64,000 bases of DNA from Loktanella sp. SALINAS62. GTDB taxonomy: Bacteria > Pseudomonadota > Alphaproteobacteria > Rhodobacterales > Rhodobacteraceae. The stretch covers positions 109,518 to 173,517 of the forward strand of contig NZ_JAAFZU010000012.1 in NCBI RefSeq assembly GCF_018263905.1, read 5' to 3'. Shown here one piece after another: positions 36,171 through 44,234 of the stretch (positions are counted from its first letter, which is position 1; each line of letters opens with the position of its first letter). Below the pieces are notes generated by a model. It saw only the letters and a list, made by a program, of their open reading frames with translations, did no database searches and had not been told where the DNA came from. Position numbers and translations under genes: made by a program.

Positions 36171-36514
36171 TCGCCATCATCTTTGAAGTGACCCCCGCCC
36201 CCGGCAAAACCGACGATTATCTGGCCATGGCAGCCAAAATGCGCCCACTGGTCGAACAGATCGACGGTTTCATCTCTGTCGAACGTTTCCAAAGCCTGAC
36301 CAACCCCGAAAAACTGCTGTCTGTCTCGTTCTTTCGGGATGAAAAGGCGCTGGATGACTGGCGCAAGCTGTCTGCACACCGCGGCGCGCAACGCGCTGGT
36401 CGTGATGAAATGTTTGCCGATTATCGCCTGCGTGTCGCAGGTGTGATCCGCGATTATGGCATGTTCGAACGTGATCAGGCCCCCGCTGACAGCAAGGACA
36501 CCCACGGCGCATGA
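36167..36514 (+). CDS. antibiotic biosynthesis monooxygenase (ABM) domain protein
   Basis: 115 residues, a single dimeric alpha/beta-barrel ABM domain: IIFEVTPAPGKTDDYLAMAA at the N-terminus, then IDGFISVERFQSL and LLSVSFFRDEKALDDW. The family includes small cofactor-free oxygenases and heme-degrading enzymes, but most members have unknown substrates. It starts within the stop codon of the HyuA-like gene (ATGA), so the two are coupled and might act on the same cyclic substrate. Confidence 0.85.
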   Translation: MIAIIFEVTPAPGKTDDYLAMAAKMRPLVEQIDGFISVERFQSLTNPEKLLSVSFFRDEKALDDWRKLSAHRGAQRAGRDEMFADYRLRVAGVIRDYGMFERDQAPADSKDTHGA

Positions 36515-36683
36515 CCGAACGCGGACGCTGCCCGGCCTAGGGTAATGCGCGCCGATTAAATACCTTACTGAATTTGTCAGATTGACATATCCGACAAAAA
36601 CTATCAGGCTAATCATATGAGGAGATGACCCGCAGGCTCATCCCTCGCACGAAGCTGAAAGCAGGTCAGTAAGGGATACCGCG

Positions 36684-36842
36684 ATGCACGGTCACGAAAC
36701 GAAAGGGTCACAACCGGACCACGACATCCACGATTCGGATGTGGCCGATAAACTGGAATTCTGGCTTGCGCTGGCGGCGTCCGAAGACGGTCTTGCCGAT
36801 TGGATGCTGGATAAACAGCCTGTGGCCGGTGATCCGCGATGA
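36684..36842 (+). CDS. small acidic protein, 52 residues, unknown
   Basis: Encodes MHGHETKGSQPDHDIHDSD, then an amphipathic helix-like VADKLEFWLALAASEDGLADW and a short tail. AAGGGATACCGCG lies at Shine-Dalgarno distance. The 169 bases upstream are AT-rich for this genome and include TTGACATATCCGACA, a plausible -35 region, without a convincing -10. No known family. Codon use looks genuine, so I consider it a likely small gene. Confidence 0.5.
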   Translation: MHGHETKGSQPDHDIHDSDVADKLEFWLALAASEDGLADWMLDKQPVAGDPR

Positions 36843-36906
36843 TCTTTTGTAATTTCGCCCACCATGCCGGCGCATTGCCCTGCGCCTATACTCCAAGGAT
36901 CAGGAC

Positions 36907-37383
36907 ATGACTGCGCATGACAGAAAGCGGGGCGGTGCCCCCGTGGGGTTTGTGACCGAACTTGACGGGATCGAGGCCGCCGCCGTCATTTATCTGCGAC
37001 TGTGGGGCGACGGGCCTGATTCGCAGGCACAGGTCTGGAATGATCTGGCGTCCCGACTGGGTGCAGAAGGGGGCCGCCGAGCGCTGGAATCTTTTGAATC
37101 GCTTTTTTCTCTCTGTATTCGGCATGGCCGTCGGCCACTGATGCGACATGCGGTGCAGTGCAAATGCCTTGGCGCCGACGAATCCTGCTTTGCCAATTTC
37201 ATCGCCACGGCGGCAACCGGGGACCGCGAGGACGCAATGCTGATTGCAACGCTGCTGGTGCGGGCCGATGTGGCGCCCCTGATCGCGTCCTTGGCCGCCG
37301 ATTTCGGCCATGCCCTGAAACGGATGCAACTGGCAGCACCCCGCGATCTGCATCGTCAGGCTGTGCCGCACACACTGCATTAA
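36907..37383 (+). CDS. conserved-looking protein of unknown function
   Basis: 158 residues, cytoplasmic, no signal peptide. Central FVTELDGIEAAAVIYLRLWGD and a Cys-containing segment MRHAVQCKCLGADESCFANFI that could hold a metal or disulfide, then helical LIATLLVRADVAPLIASLAADF. AAGGATCAGGAC precedes the ATG. It follows the 52-residue gene by 64 bases on the same strand. I do not recognise the family. Confidence 0.7.
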   Translation: MTAHDRKRGGAPVGFVTELDGIEAAAVIYLRLWGDGPDSQAQVWNDLASRLGAEGGRRALESFESLFSLCIRHGRRPLMRHAVQCKCLGADESCFANFIATAATGDREDAMLIATLLVRADVAPLIASLAADFGHALKRMQLAAPRDLHRQAVPHTLH

Positions 37384-37466
37384 GCGACCGCTATGTGTGA
37401 CGTGCTGCGCCTGCGTTGCAATCACTCACTTTAGCGTCAAGGCCGTTGTCAGTTTTCGCGGCCTGC

Positions 37467-37496
37467 GTCAGGTTGCGCCATGACAAGGAACCTGAC
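37467..37496 (+). promoter_or_regulatory. inverted repeat over the ribosome site of the phosphatidyltransferase gene
   Basis: GTCAGGTT (37467-37474) and AACCTGAC (37489-37496) are perfect reverse complements; the right arm directly follows the AAGGA Shine-Dalgarno and ends two bases before the ATG at 37499. In RNA the hairpin would enclose the ribosome-binding site; in DNA it could be an operator. Confidence 0.5.
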
Positions 37497-37498
37497 CG

Positions 37499-38122
37499 AT
37501 GCTTGACGCTTTTGCCCGCCGTTTGATCGACCCGCCGCTTGATCGGGCTGGGCGGGCGCTTGCGCGGGCTGGCTGGACGGCAAACACGGTGACGCTGCTG
37601 GGATTGGCGCTGGGTTTGCTTGCGGCGTTGACCATCGCGCTTGGTGCGCCTTTGCTGGCATTGTTGCCGCTGTTGGCCAGCCGCATCGCGGACGGGCTGG
37701 ATGGGGCCGTCGCCCGCGCCACCAAAGGGACCGATTTCGGCGGGTATCTGGATATCACCAGCGATTTTCTGATTTACGGCGCGGTGCCCTTTGGTTTTGT
37801 GGTGCTGGACCCGCATGCCAACGGGTTGGCAGGCGCGTTTTTGCTGGTGTCTTTCTATTTCAACGGCGCCAGCTTTCTGGGCTATGCCATTCTGGCCCAG
37901 AAACATGGTCTTGAAACCCGCGCGCAGGGGGTCAAATCGCTGTATTATTCCAACGGCTTGCTGGAAGGCACCGAAACCATTGTGTTCTTCGTTCTGCTTT
38001 GCCTGTTTCCTGCGATGTTCCCCATCTTGGCCGGTATCTTTGCGGTACTGTGCTTTGTTACTGCGACCCTGCGCCTGCATGGCGCATCTGTTCTGTTTAC
38101 TTCAAAAGGACCCCCGACATGA
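37499..38122 (+). CDS. CDP-alcohol phosphatidyltransferase family protein (YnjF-like)
   Basis: 207 residues, multi-spanning membrane protein. The diagnostic CDP-alcohol motif is at about residues 65-85: DGAVARATKGTDFGGYLD followed by ITSD, providing the conserved aspartates. It transfers a phosphatidyl or similar group from a CDP-activated donor to an alcohol, but the acceptor is unknown. The length and neighbours match E. coli YnjF, which also sits beside ynjBCD. The start of the binding-protein gene overlaps its stop (ATGA). Confidence 0.87.
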   Translation: MLDAFARRLIDPPLDRAGRALARAGWTANTVTLLGLALGLLAALTIALGAPLLALLPLLASRIADGLDGAVARATKGTDFGGYLDITSDFLIYGAVPFGFVVLDPHANGLAGAFLLVSFYFNGASFLGYAILAQKHGLETRAQGVKSLYYSNGLLEGTETIVFFVLLCLFPAMFPILAGIFAVLCFVTATLRLHGASVLFTSKGPPT

Positions 38123-39312
38123 GATCACTTGCCCTGCTGGCAGCACTTGCCGCAACACCGGCCCTTGCCCAGACTGACCCATCCGACTGGGACGCCGTCG
38201 CTGCCACAGCACAGGGGCAGACGGTTTATTGGAACGCATGGGGTGGATCGACCACCACCAATGATTTCATCGCATGGGTCGGTGAACGCGTCGCCGAAGA
38301 TTACGGCGTCACGCTGGAGCATGTGAAACTGACCGACACCGCCGACGCTGTCACCCGCGTTCTGTCGGAAAAGCAGGCGGGCACCGATACCGACGGTGCG
38401 ATCGACCTGATCTGGATCAACGGTGCGAATTTCGCTGCGATGAAGGACGCCGATTTGCTGTTCGGCCCCTACGCCGAACAATTGCCGAACTGGCAATACG
38501 TCGACGTTGACGGCAAAACCGTGCAGACCGATTTTACCGTGCCGACAGACGGTTACGAATCCCCATGGGCCATGGCGCAGGTGGTGTTTGACTATGACAG
38601 CGCCGATATGGAACCACTGGGGTCAATGCAGGACATTCTGGCGTGGTCACAGGCCAATCCGGGGCGTTTCACCTATCCGCAGCCGCCCGATTTTCTGGGC
38701 GCCACGTTCCTGAAACAGGTGTTGGTCGATCTGCTGGACGATGCATCAGTGCTGTCCGAACCTGCAACCGACGATAACTATGAACAGGTGACCGCGCCGC
38801 TGTGGGACTACCTTGATGCGCTGACGCCGACACTGTGGCGCGAAGGTCGCGCATATCCCCCGACAGGCACCGCCATGTTCCCGCTGATCGCCGACGGTGA
38901 ACTGGACCTGTCGATCTCATTCTCGCCCGGTGCCGCATCGGCAGCCATCGCTAACAACGAATTGCCCGATACGGTGCGGACATTCGTGCTGGACAAAGGC
39001 ACAATCGGCAACGCCAGTTTTGTCGCGATCCCCTACAATTCCGGCAGCACCGAGGGCGCGATGGTCGTCGCCAACTTTCTGATGTCACCCGAAGCGCAGG
39101 TCCGCGCGCAAAACCCGGATGTGCTGGGCTACGGCACCGTTCTGGACATGGAAGCCCTGTCGGACGAACAGCGCGCGGCCTTTGATGCACTGGATCTGGG
39201 GATCGCCACCCTTTCGCCCGCTGCATTGGGCGCGGTGCAGGCTGAGCCGCACCCCAGCTGGATGACGCGCATCGCCGACGACTGGGCGCAGCGTTACGGC
39301 GTCGCGCAGTAG
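38119..39312 (+). CDS. ynjB: ABC transporter substrate-binding protein, YnjB family
   Basis: 397 residues with signal peptide MRSLALLAALAATPALAQ. Mature protein: GQTVYWNAWGGSTTTNDFIAW, DLIWINGANFAAMKDADLLFGPYAEQLPNW, and NFLMSPEAQVRAQNPDVLGYGT, matching the YnjB-type extracellular solute-binding family. Its ligand is not established; the family has been suggested to relate to thiamine-like or other small solutes, without proof. Overlaps the phosphatidyltransferase gene and is followed by a strong hairpin, then the permease gene. Confidence 0.82.
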   Translation: MRSLALLAALAATPALAQTDPSDWDAVAATAQGQTVYWNAWGGSTTTNDFIAWVGERVAEDYGVTLEHVKLTDTADAVTRVLSEKQAGTDTDGAIDLIWINGANFAAMKDADLLFGPYAEQLPNWQYVDVDGKTVQTDFTVPTDGYESPWAMAQVVFDYDSADMEPLGSMQDILAWSQANPGRFTYPQPPDFLGATFLKQVLVDLLDDASVLSEPATDDNYEQVTAPLWDYLDALTPTLWREGRAYPPTGTAMFPLIADGELDLSISFSPGAASAAIANNELPDTVRTFVLDKGTIGNASFVAIPYNSGSTEGAMVVANFLMSPEAQVRAQNPDVLGYGTVLDMEALSDEQRAAFDALDLGIATLSPAALGAVQAEPHPSWMTRIADDWAQRYGVAQ

Positions 39313-39335
39313 TCGTGCGTCACGTCATGCGATAC

Positions 39336-39366
39336 GGCACCGGGCAATATCTGTTTGCCCGGTGCC
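39336..39366 (+). promoter_or_regulatory. 12-bp perfect hairpin spanning the ynjC start
   Basis: GGCACCGGGCAA (39336-39347) pairs with TTGCCCGGTGCC (39355-39366) around a seven-base loop. The 3' arm contains the likely GTG start of ynjC at 39362. It may protect the upstream binding-protein mRNA and repress permease translation. Confidence 0.7.
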
Positions 39367-41059
39367 TGTGACCCGTCCGTTCTTGCCCGTTCTGCCTGCG
39401 CTGACCTTGCTGGCAATGCTGGGCCCCTTGCTGGCTGGGATTTACGGCACAATCCTGCCTGCATTTGGCCACCTGCCCGCGGCGGGTCTGACCGGGCCGT
39501 CGCTGGATGCGTTCCGGGCGCTGTTCGACTGGCCCGGATTGCCGCATGCTGTGACCCTGTCGCTGACAACGGGGCTGACAACGACGTTCATCGCACTTTT
39601 TATCGTCGTCGGGCTGGTTGCGGGCTGGTCCGGGACACGGTCGTTCCGCGCGCTGGAACGCGCCCTGTCACCACTGCTCAGCGTGCCACACGCTGCGGCG
39701 GCCTTTGGTTTGGCATTTCTGATCGCGCCGTCGGGTTGGATCGCCCGTGCAGGCTCGCCTTGGTTGACCGGATGGGACAGACCGCCTGACGTTCTTATTC
39801 TGCAGGACCATTGGGGTCTGACCATGACCGCCGGTTTGATCATCAAGGAGATCCCGTTTCTTCTGCTGATGACGCTGGCCGCGCTGGGACAGGCCGATGT
39901 GGTCCGCGCCCGCACCGTCGCCGCGGCGCTGGGATATGGGCGTGTGACCGGCTGGCTGAAATGCGTCTTTCCCCGCGTCTATAGCCAGATCCGTCTGCCG
40001 GTCTATGTCGTGCTTGCCTACGGGATGAGCGTGGTGGACGTAGCCGTGATCCTTGGTCCGAACACCCCACCGCCGTTGTCCGTGCAAATCGTGCGCTGGA
40101 TGAGCGCGCCTGATTTCAACGCGCGCCTGCTGGCCAATGCCGCGGCCATCCTGCAACTGGCGCTGGTCATCGGCGCGCTGCTGGTCTGGCGGCTGGGCGA
40201 AGGGTTGGTCGCCATGCTGGGCCGTCGCTGGATCATGGCCGGAACCCGCAGCACCTGCGATCCGGTCATCGCCGCGGCGTCCGTGACCTTGGCCGCGACA
40301 TCCGCGCTGGCGATCGGTGGCGGGTTGGCTGTCCTGGCAGTGTGGTCATTTGCCGGATTCTGGGGGTTTCCCGACGCGCTGCCCGACGCATTTTCGCTGC
40401 AAAACTGGTCGCGTCACGCCAGCGGGTTGGGGGATGCGCTGGGCCAGACCGTGCTGATCGCCGCCTGCGTCACACTGGTGTCGCTGGCGCTGGCCATTGG
40501 CTGTCTGGAAGCAGAGCATCGCCACGGTCTGCGCCTGACGCAGCGCGGAATGTGGCTGCTGTATCTGCCACTGATTGTGCCGCAGACGGCGTTTTTGCCG
40601 GGGCTGCAGACGTTTTTGCTGAATGCTGGTCTGGATACCGGGATCGCGCCAGTGATGCTGGCGCATCTGGTATTCGTGCTGCCCTATGTCTTTTTGTCAC
40701 TGGCGGACCCGTTCCGCGCGTGGGACCGGCGCACAGCGACGGTTGCTGCGGCATTGGGCGCGTCACCGAACCGGGTGTTGTGGGCCGTGCGACTGCCGAT
40801 GTTGCTGCGCCCGGTGCTGACCGCGACAGCCGTTGGCCTGTCGGTCAGTGTCGGGCAATATCTGCCGACACTTCTGATCGGTGGCGGTCGCGTGTCCACG
40901 CTCACCACCGAAGCGGTCGCGCTGTCATCCGGTGGCGACCGCCGGGCCATCGCGACCTATGCGCTGATGCAAACGGCGGCGGCGCTGGTGCCGTTTGCCT
41001 TGGCTTTGGGCCTGCCTGCGCTGGCGTATCGCAACCGAAAAGGATTGCAGCATGGATGA
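39362..41059 (+). CDS. ynjC: ABC transporter permease, YnjC family (fused double permease)
   Basis: 565 residues with about 12 membrane segments forming two permease halves. Each half has an EAA-type coupling loop: ARTVAAALGYGRVTGWLKCVFP (about residue 185) and RTATVAAALGASPNRVLWAVRLP (about residue 460). A fused dimeric permease matches YnjC. GTG at 39362 is the first start after ynjB, but it lies in a hairpin; GTG at 39368, two codons on, is an alternative. Its final codons overlap ynjD. Confidence 0.83.
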   Translation: MPVTRPFLPVLPALTLLAMLGPLLAGIYGTILPAFGHLPAAGLTGPSLDAFRALFDWPGLPHAVTLSLTTGLTTTFIALFIVVGLVAGWSGTRSFRALERALSPLLSVPHAAAAFGLAFLIAPSGWIARAGSPWLTGWDRPPDVLILQDHWGLTMTAGLIIKEIPFLLLMTLAALGQADVVRARTVAAALGYGRVTGWLKCVFPRVYSQIRLPVYVVLAYGMSVVDVAVILGPNTPPPLSVQIVRWMSAPDFNARLLANAAAILQLALVIGALLVWRLGEGLVAMLGRRWIMAGTRSTCDPVIAAASVTLAATSALAIGGGLAVLAVWSFAGFWGFPDALPDAFSLQNWSRHASGLGDALGQTVLIAACVTLVSLALAIGCLEAEHRHGLRLTQRGMWLLYLPLIVPQTAFLPGLQTFLLNAGLDTGIAPVMLAHLVFVLPYVFLSLADPFRAWDRRTATVAAALGASPNRVLWAVRLPMLLRPVLTATAVGLSVSVGQYLPTLLIGGGRVSTLTTEAVALSSGGDRRAIATYALMQTAAALVPFALALGLPALAYRNRKGLQHG

Positions 41060-41684
41060 CGGGCTGGCCCTGCGCGACGTGACGATCGCAAAAGCGGGCG
41101 TTCCGCTTGTGCGGATCGACCACCATATTCATCCGGGCGAAGCCCTGACCGTGATGGGGCCGTCGGGGGTGGGCAAATCCACGCTGCTTGCATTTGTGAC
41201 CGGTACCCTGTCGCCTGCCTTTACCGCGACGGGCAGGATCATGCTGGACGGCCATGACATCACCGATGCGCCGCCACACAAACGGCATATCGGGATTCTG
41301 TTCCAGGACGATCTGCTGTTTCCGCACCTGACGGTCGGCCAGAACCTTGGGTTCGGGCTGGCGCCGGGCGGCAGCCGCGCCAGCCGCAAAGCCCGCATCG
41401 ACGCCGCATTGGCAGAGGTCGATCTGGCCGGTTACGCCGACCGTGACCCTGCGACACTGTCGGGCGGGCAAAAAGCGCGGGTGGCCCTGATGCGGATGCT
41501 GCTATCCGACCCTTGCGCGCTTTTGCTGGACGAGGCGTTTTCCCGACTGGATGCCGCATTACGCGCGCAGGTCCGCGATCTGGTCTTTGCCCGCGCGATG
41601 GCCCGCCAACTGCCCGTTCTGATGGTGACACATGATGTCGAAGATGCGCGCGCCGCGGGCGGCGCGGTTATCACGCTGGCCTGA
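41052..41684 (+). CDS. ynjD: ABC transporter ATP-binding protein, YnjD family
   Basis: 210 residues, a compact ABC ATPase: Walker A MGPSGVGKSTLLAF (about residue 33), Q-loop ILFQDDLLFPHLTVGQNLGF, signature LSGGQKARVALMRMLL, Walker B CALLLDEAFSRLD, switch MVTHDVEDA. The ATG at 41052 overlaps the end of ynjC by eight bases. It energises the YnjBC system. Its stop faces crtC from the photosynthesis cluster, 73 bases apart. Confidence 0.88.
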   Translation: MDDGLALRDVTIAKAGVPLVRIDHHIHPGEALTVMGPSGVGKSTLLAFVTGTLSPAFTATGRIMLDGHDITDAPPHKRHIGILFQDDLLFPHLTVGQNLGFGLAPGGSRASRKARIDAALAEVDLAGYADRDPATLSGGQKARVALMRMLLSDPCALLLDEAFSRLDAALRAQVRDLVFARAMARQLPVLMVTHDVEDARAAGGAVITLA

Positions 41685-41757
41685 CCTGACGCGCCTTCGC
41701 CGCGCGATCAGGGGTCAGAACGCGTCGCCTTGTATGCTCTAGATGTTCACGCAGCAG

Positions 41758-42672
41758 TCAGCCTGAATCGTTCCAGCCCGCCCGGCGTGGCACGCGACAG
41801 GCCAGCATCGGTTTTAGCAGCGGTTGACGGTATCGTGTCAGGTCCAACGCCTCGTGGACGCCGGTGACGCGTTCGCCCTGCAGCGTGGTCGTCACGGTGG
41901 ACCGCGAATAGAACGGCGCATCCAGCATGTTCAGCGCCTGTCGCGGCGTGGTGCCGGGGTCGGCCCGCGTTTCGCGTTTCACCTGCCACAGTGACCGTTT
42001 GAACGGCGTGCGGGGCGGGGCTGCGACCTCTGCCGCGTGGCCGGCGCGGTCAAACGCGATCGCCCGGTCAAAGCTGGTCCCGTCGCGCAGTGTCGCGTCA
42101 TAAAAACAGGTGGCACCATTGGCGGTGGGATACCGGCCCCACGTCCAGAAATCGAAATCGGATTCAAGCGGGCGGGTGCCGAAATTGGCGTCGAAATAGC
42201 CGTGACCGTCCCAGTCCCAGCCATCTGATTCCAGCCGGACCTGAATATCTGCAATGGGCGCGAACGGTCGCCAGACATGCGCCCCGTCCTGCGTCAGCGG
42301 CAGTTCCACCCCCGTGATGGCACCCGGGGTCAGCGTGACCGTGCCCCGGACCCGAGAGATGACGGGCGGGCCGCTGATTTCGTTGATCTCGATCACCAGT
42401 CGGTCGTTGTCCCAGCGCATCGACGACGGACCGACCTGCAACAGATCGTCGGTCGTGCGCAGCGCCGCGCGACCCCGGTCGGTCATGGTGAACCGTCCGC
42501 CCGGCCCATATGTGCCCACGTTGATGCAGCAGTGGTTTTCCGGCGAATGGCGCCCCGACCATGCGTACCACGGCGAAAAGACTGAACCGATAAATCCGAT
42601 GATGCTGATGGCGCGGGTGCCATCGGTGCTGACACCATCGACATACCACCACGCATAGCCGCCCGCTGGCAC
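41758..42672 (-). CDS. crtC: carotenoid 1,2-hydratase CrtC
   Basis: 304 residues. CrtC hallmarks: GGYAWWYVDGVSTDG at the start, IIGFIGSVFSPWYAW, ENHCCINVGTYG, and DWDGHGYFDANFGTRPLE with WTWGRYP later. The enzyme adds water to the psi end of neurosporene/lycopene in the spheroidene-type pathway. The likely start is GTG at 42672, two bases after the crtD stop, with no Shine-Dalgarno, implying translational coupling; any upstream in-frame start would lie inside crtD and encode a low-complexity, Arg/Asp-rich stretch. It is the first gene of the photosynthesis module on the left side. Confidence 0.93.
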   Translation of the reverse strand: MPAGGYAWWYVDGVSTDGTRAISIIGFIGSVFSPWYAWSGRHSPENHCCINVGTYGPGGRFTMTDRGRAALRTTDDLLQVGPSSMRWDNDRLVIEINEISGPPVISRVRGTVTLTPGAITGVELPLTQDGAHVWRPFAPIADIQVRLESDGWDWDGHGYFDANFGTRPLESDFDFWTWGRYPTANGATCFYDATLRDGTSFDRAIAFDRAGHAAEVAAPPRTPFKRSLWQVKRETRADPGTTPRQALNMLDAPFYSRSTVTTTLQGERVTGVHEALDLTRYRQPLLKPMLACRVPRRAGWNDSG

Positions 42673-42674
42673 GT

Positions 42675-44147
42675 CTAGGTCAAAGACAGGTCTGCGATCA
42701 TCGCCTCTGCCGCATGCCGGGCGGAGAGTGCCGCCATCGGAACCCCCGCCCCCGGATGCGTCCCGCCCCCGCACAGATACAGGCCGTTGATCCGCGTGCG
42801 CGCTGTCGGTCGCTGAAACGCCGCCATCGTGCCCTGCGGGGATCGCCCGTATAGCGCGCCGTCGCTGCCCGGAAACATCCGCGCGAATTCCTGCGGACCC
42901 GTGATCGTCACCGGTCCCGCGTCCAGCGTCAGGCCAAACGCTTTCAGTCTGTCGAACATCGTTTTGGCGCATTGATCTGGCTCCTCGGTCTGGGTCGGAA
43001 GTGGGCTGGCGTTGCGGATGATCTCGAACCGCTGCAGCGCACCTGCGGGACGGTGCCCGTGATCCTGTGCGCACAGGTAAAGCGTTGCATCGGTGGGTGT
43101 GTTCCGCCGCGCGATGGCTGCGAATTCCGCTGCGGGGTCGTCGGCAAAGAACAGCGTGTGATGGGCCAGCGGCACGCCCTGCGGTTTGGCCGCAAAACTT
43201 GCAACATGCGCCGACAGGCTGCGTGGTTTCACCTGCGCGGATTGCACCGTTGCTTTTGGGGCGTCGCCCAACAGGCCGTCATGCAACGCCTTGGGGTCGC
43301 CGTTGAACAGCACCGCATCGGCGGGCAGTGTCCCGTCGTCGGTCCGAACCCCGGTAATGCGCCCATCGCGGGTTTCGATGGCATGGGCCTGTGTGTTGTA
43401 ATGAAACGTAGCACCGCGCGCCTGCGCCAGTGATGCAAGCGTCTGCGCCAATACGTGAATCCCGCCTGCCACGGTCCAGACGCCACGCGATTCTGCAGCC
43501 CAGATCAGCGACAGCAGGGCTGGCGTATGGCGCGGGTCGCCCCCGACGTAGGTCGCGTAGCGCGCAAATAGCTGTGCCAGTCGCGGGTCGGCAAAGCTGC
43601 GGTTTGCCAGCCCCGCCAGTGTGCGATGCGGGGCCATATCCCGCAGCAGCACGGGTTGCTGCATCACACGCGCGGCCACCCCGCCAAAGGTCGGCGCAGC
43701 TGTCTTCATCATCGGCCCTTCGAACGCATCGAACAACCGTGCGGCGCGCGCCGAAAACCGCCGCACCTGATCTGCCGCCGTCGTGCCAAAGACATCGGCC
43801 ACGCGCGCCAGCGTGTCGTTGGGATCGGCCATCAGGTCCAGCGTCGTGCCACCGGGCCAGTAATGGCGCGCCAGTATGTCCAGCGGGCACAGCGTCAGAT
43901 GATCGTCCAGCCGCAGGCCTACAGCGTGGAACAGATCGTCAAAGACACTGCGCATCGTCAGCACCGTCGGTCCTGCATCGATGGGTCCAGCGGCACTGGG
44001 GATCGTTCGCATCTTGCCCCCCGGTGCGGCATGACTGTCCAGTACCGTCACATGTGCGCCCGCGTGCGCCAGTCGCAAAGCGGCGGCCAGACCGCCGATC
44101 CCGGCGCCGACAATTACGACAGAGGTAGCATCTTGGGCGCGTTGCAT
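42675..44147 (-). CDS. crtD: carotenoid 3,4-desaturase CrtD (hydroxyneurosporene dehydrogenase)
   Basis: 490 residues of the phytoene-desaturase flavoprotein family: FAD loop VVIVGAGIGGLAAALRLAHA (about residues 10-29), GGKMRTIPSAAGPIDAGPTV and a C-terminal GLYLCGGGTHPGAGVPMAAL. Position between crtC and the divergent crtE identifies it as CrtD, which desaturates 1-hydroxy carotenoids at C3-C4. Its upstream region is shared with crtE and holds two PpsR-type operators. Confidence 0.94.
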   Translation of the reverse strand: MQRAQDATSVVIVGAGIGGLAAALRLAHAGAHVTVLDSHAAPGGKMRTIPSAAGPIDAGPTVLTMRSVFDDLFHAVGLRLDDHLTLCPLDILARHYWPGGTTLDLMADPNDTLARVADVFGTTAADQVRRFSARAARLFDAFEGPMMKTAAPTFGGVAARVMQQPVLLRDMAPHRTLAGLANRSFADPRLAQLFARYATYVGGDPRHTPALLSLIWAAESRGVWTVAGGIHVLAQTLASLAQARGATFHYNTQAHAIETRDGRITGVRTDDGTLPADAVLFNGDPKALHDGLLGDAPKATVQSAQVKPRSLSAHVASFAAKPQGVPLAHHTLFFADDPAAEFAAIARRNTPTDATLYLCAQDHGHRPAGALQRFEIIRNASPLPTQTEEPDQCAKTMFDRLKAFGLTLDAGPVTITGPQEFARMFPGSDGALYGRSPQGTMAAFQRPTARTRINGLYLCGGGTHPGAGVPMAALSARHAAEAMIADLSLT

Positions 44148-44176
44148 GCGGCCATTGTTGACAGACCGCCGAAAAC

Positions 44177-44194
44177 TGTCCAGTCTGATTTACA
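44177..44194. promoter_or_regulatory. PpsR/CrtJ-type operator 1 (crtD-crtE)
   Basis: TGTCCAGTCTGATTTACA fits TGT-N12-ACA, the binding motif of the PpsR/CrtJ repressor of photosynthesis genes under oxygen or light. It lies 24 bases from a second copy in the divergent crtD/crtE region. Confidence 0.8.
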
Positions 44195-44200
44195 TATTGC

Positions 44201-44218
44201 TGTCAGAAATTACTGACA
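44201..44218. promoter_or_regulatory. PpsR/CrtJ-type operator 2 (crtD-crtE)
   Basis: TGTCAGAAATTACTGACA: TGT-N12-ACA with the extended TGTCA/TGACA dyad, the strongest form of the motif. It ends 16 bases before the crtE ATG, so binding could also block the crtE ribosome region or start. Confidence 0.88.
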
Positions 44219-44234
44219 CATAGCGGAGCCTGCC

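Noticed and set aside
43430..44216. Plus-strand open frames opposite crtD
   Set aside because: Arg/Ser/Pro-rich shadows of crtD; the real signal in the region is the operator pair beyond the crtD start.
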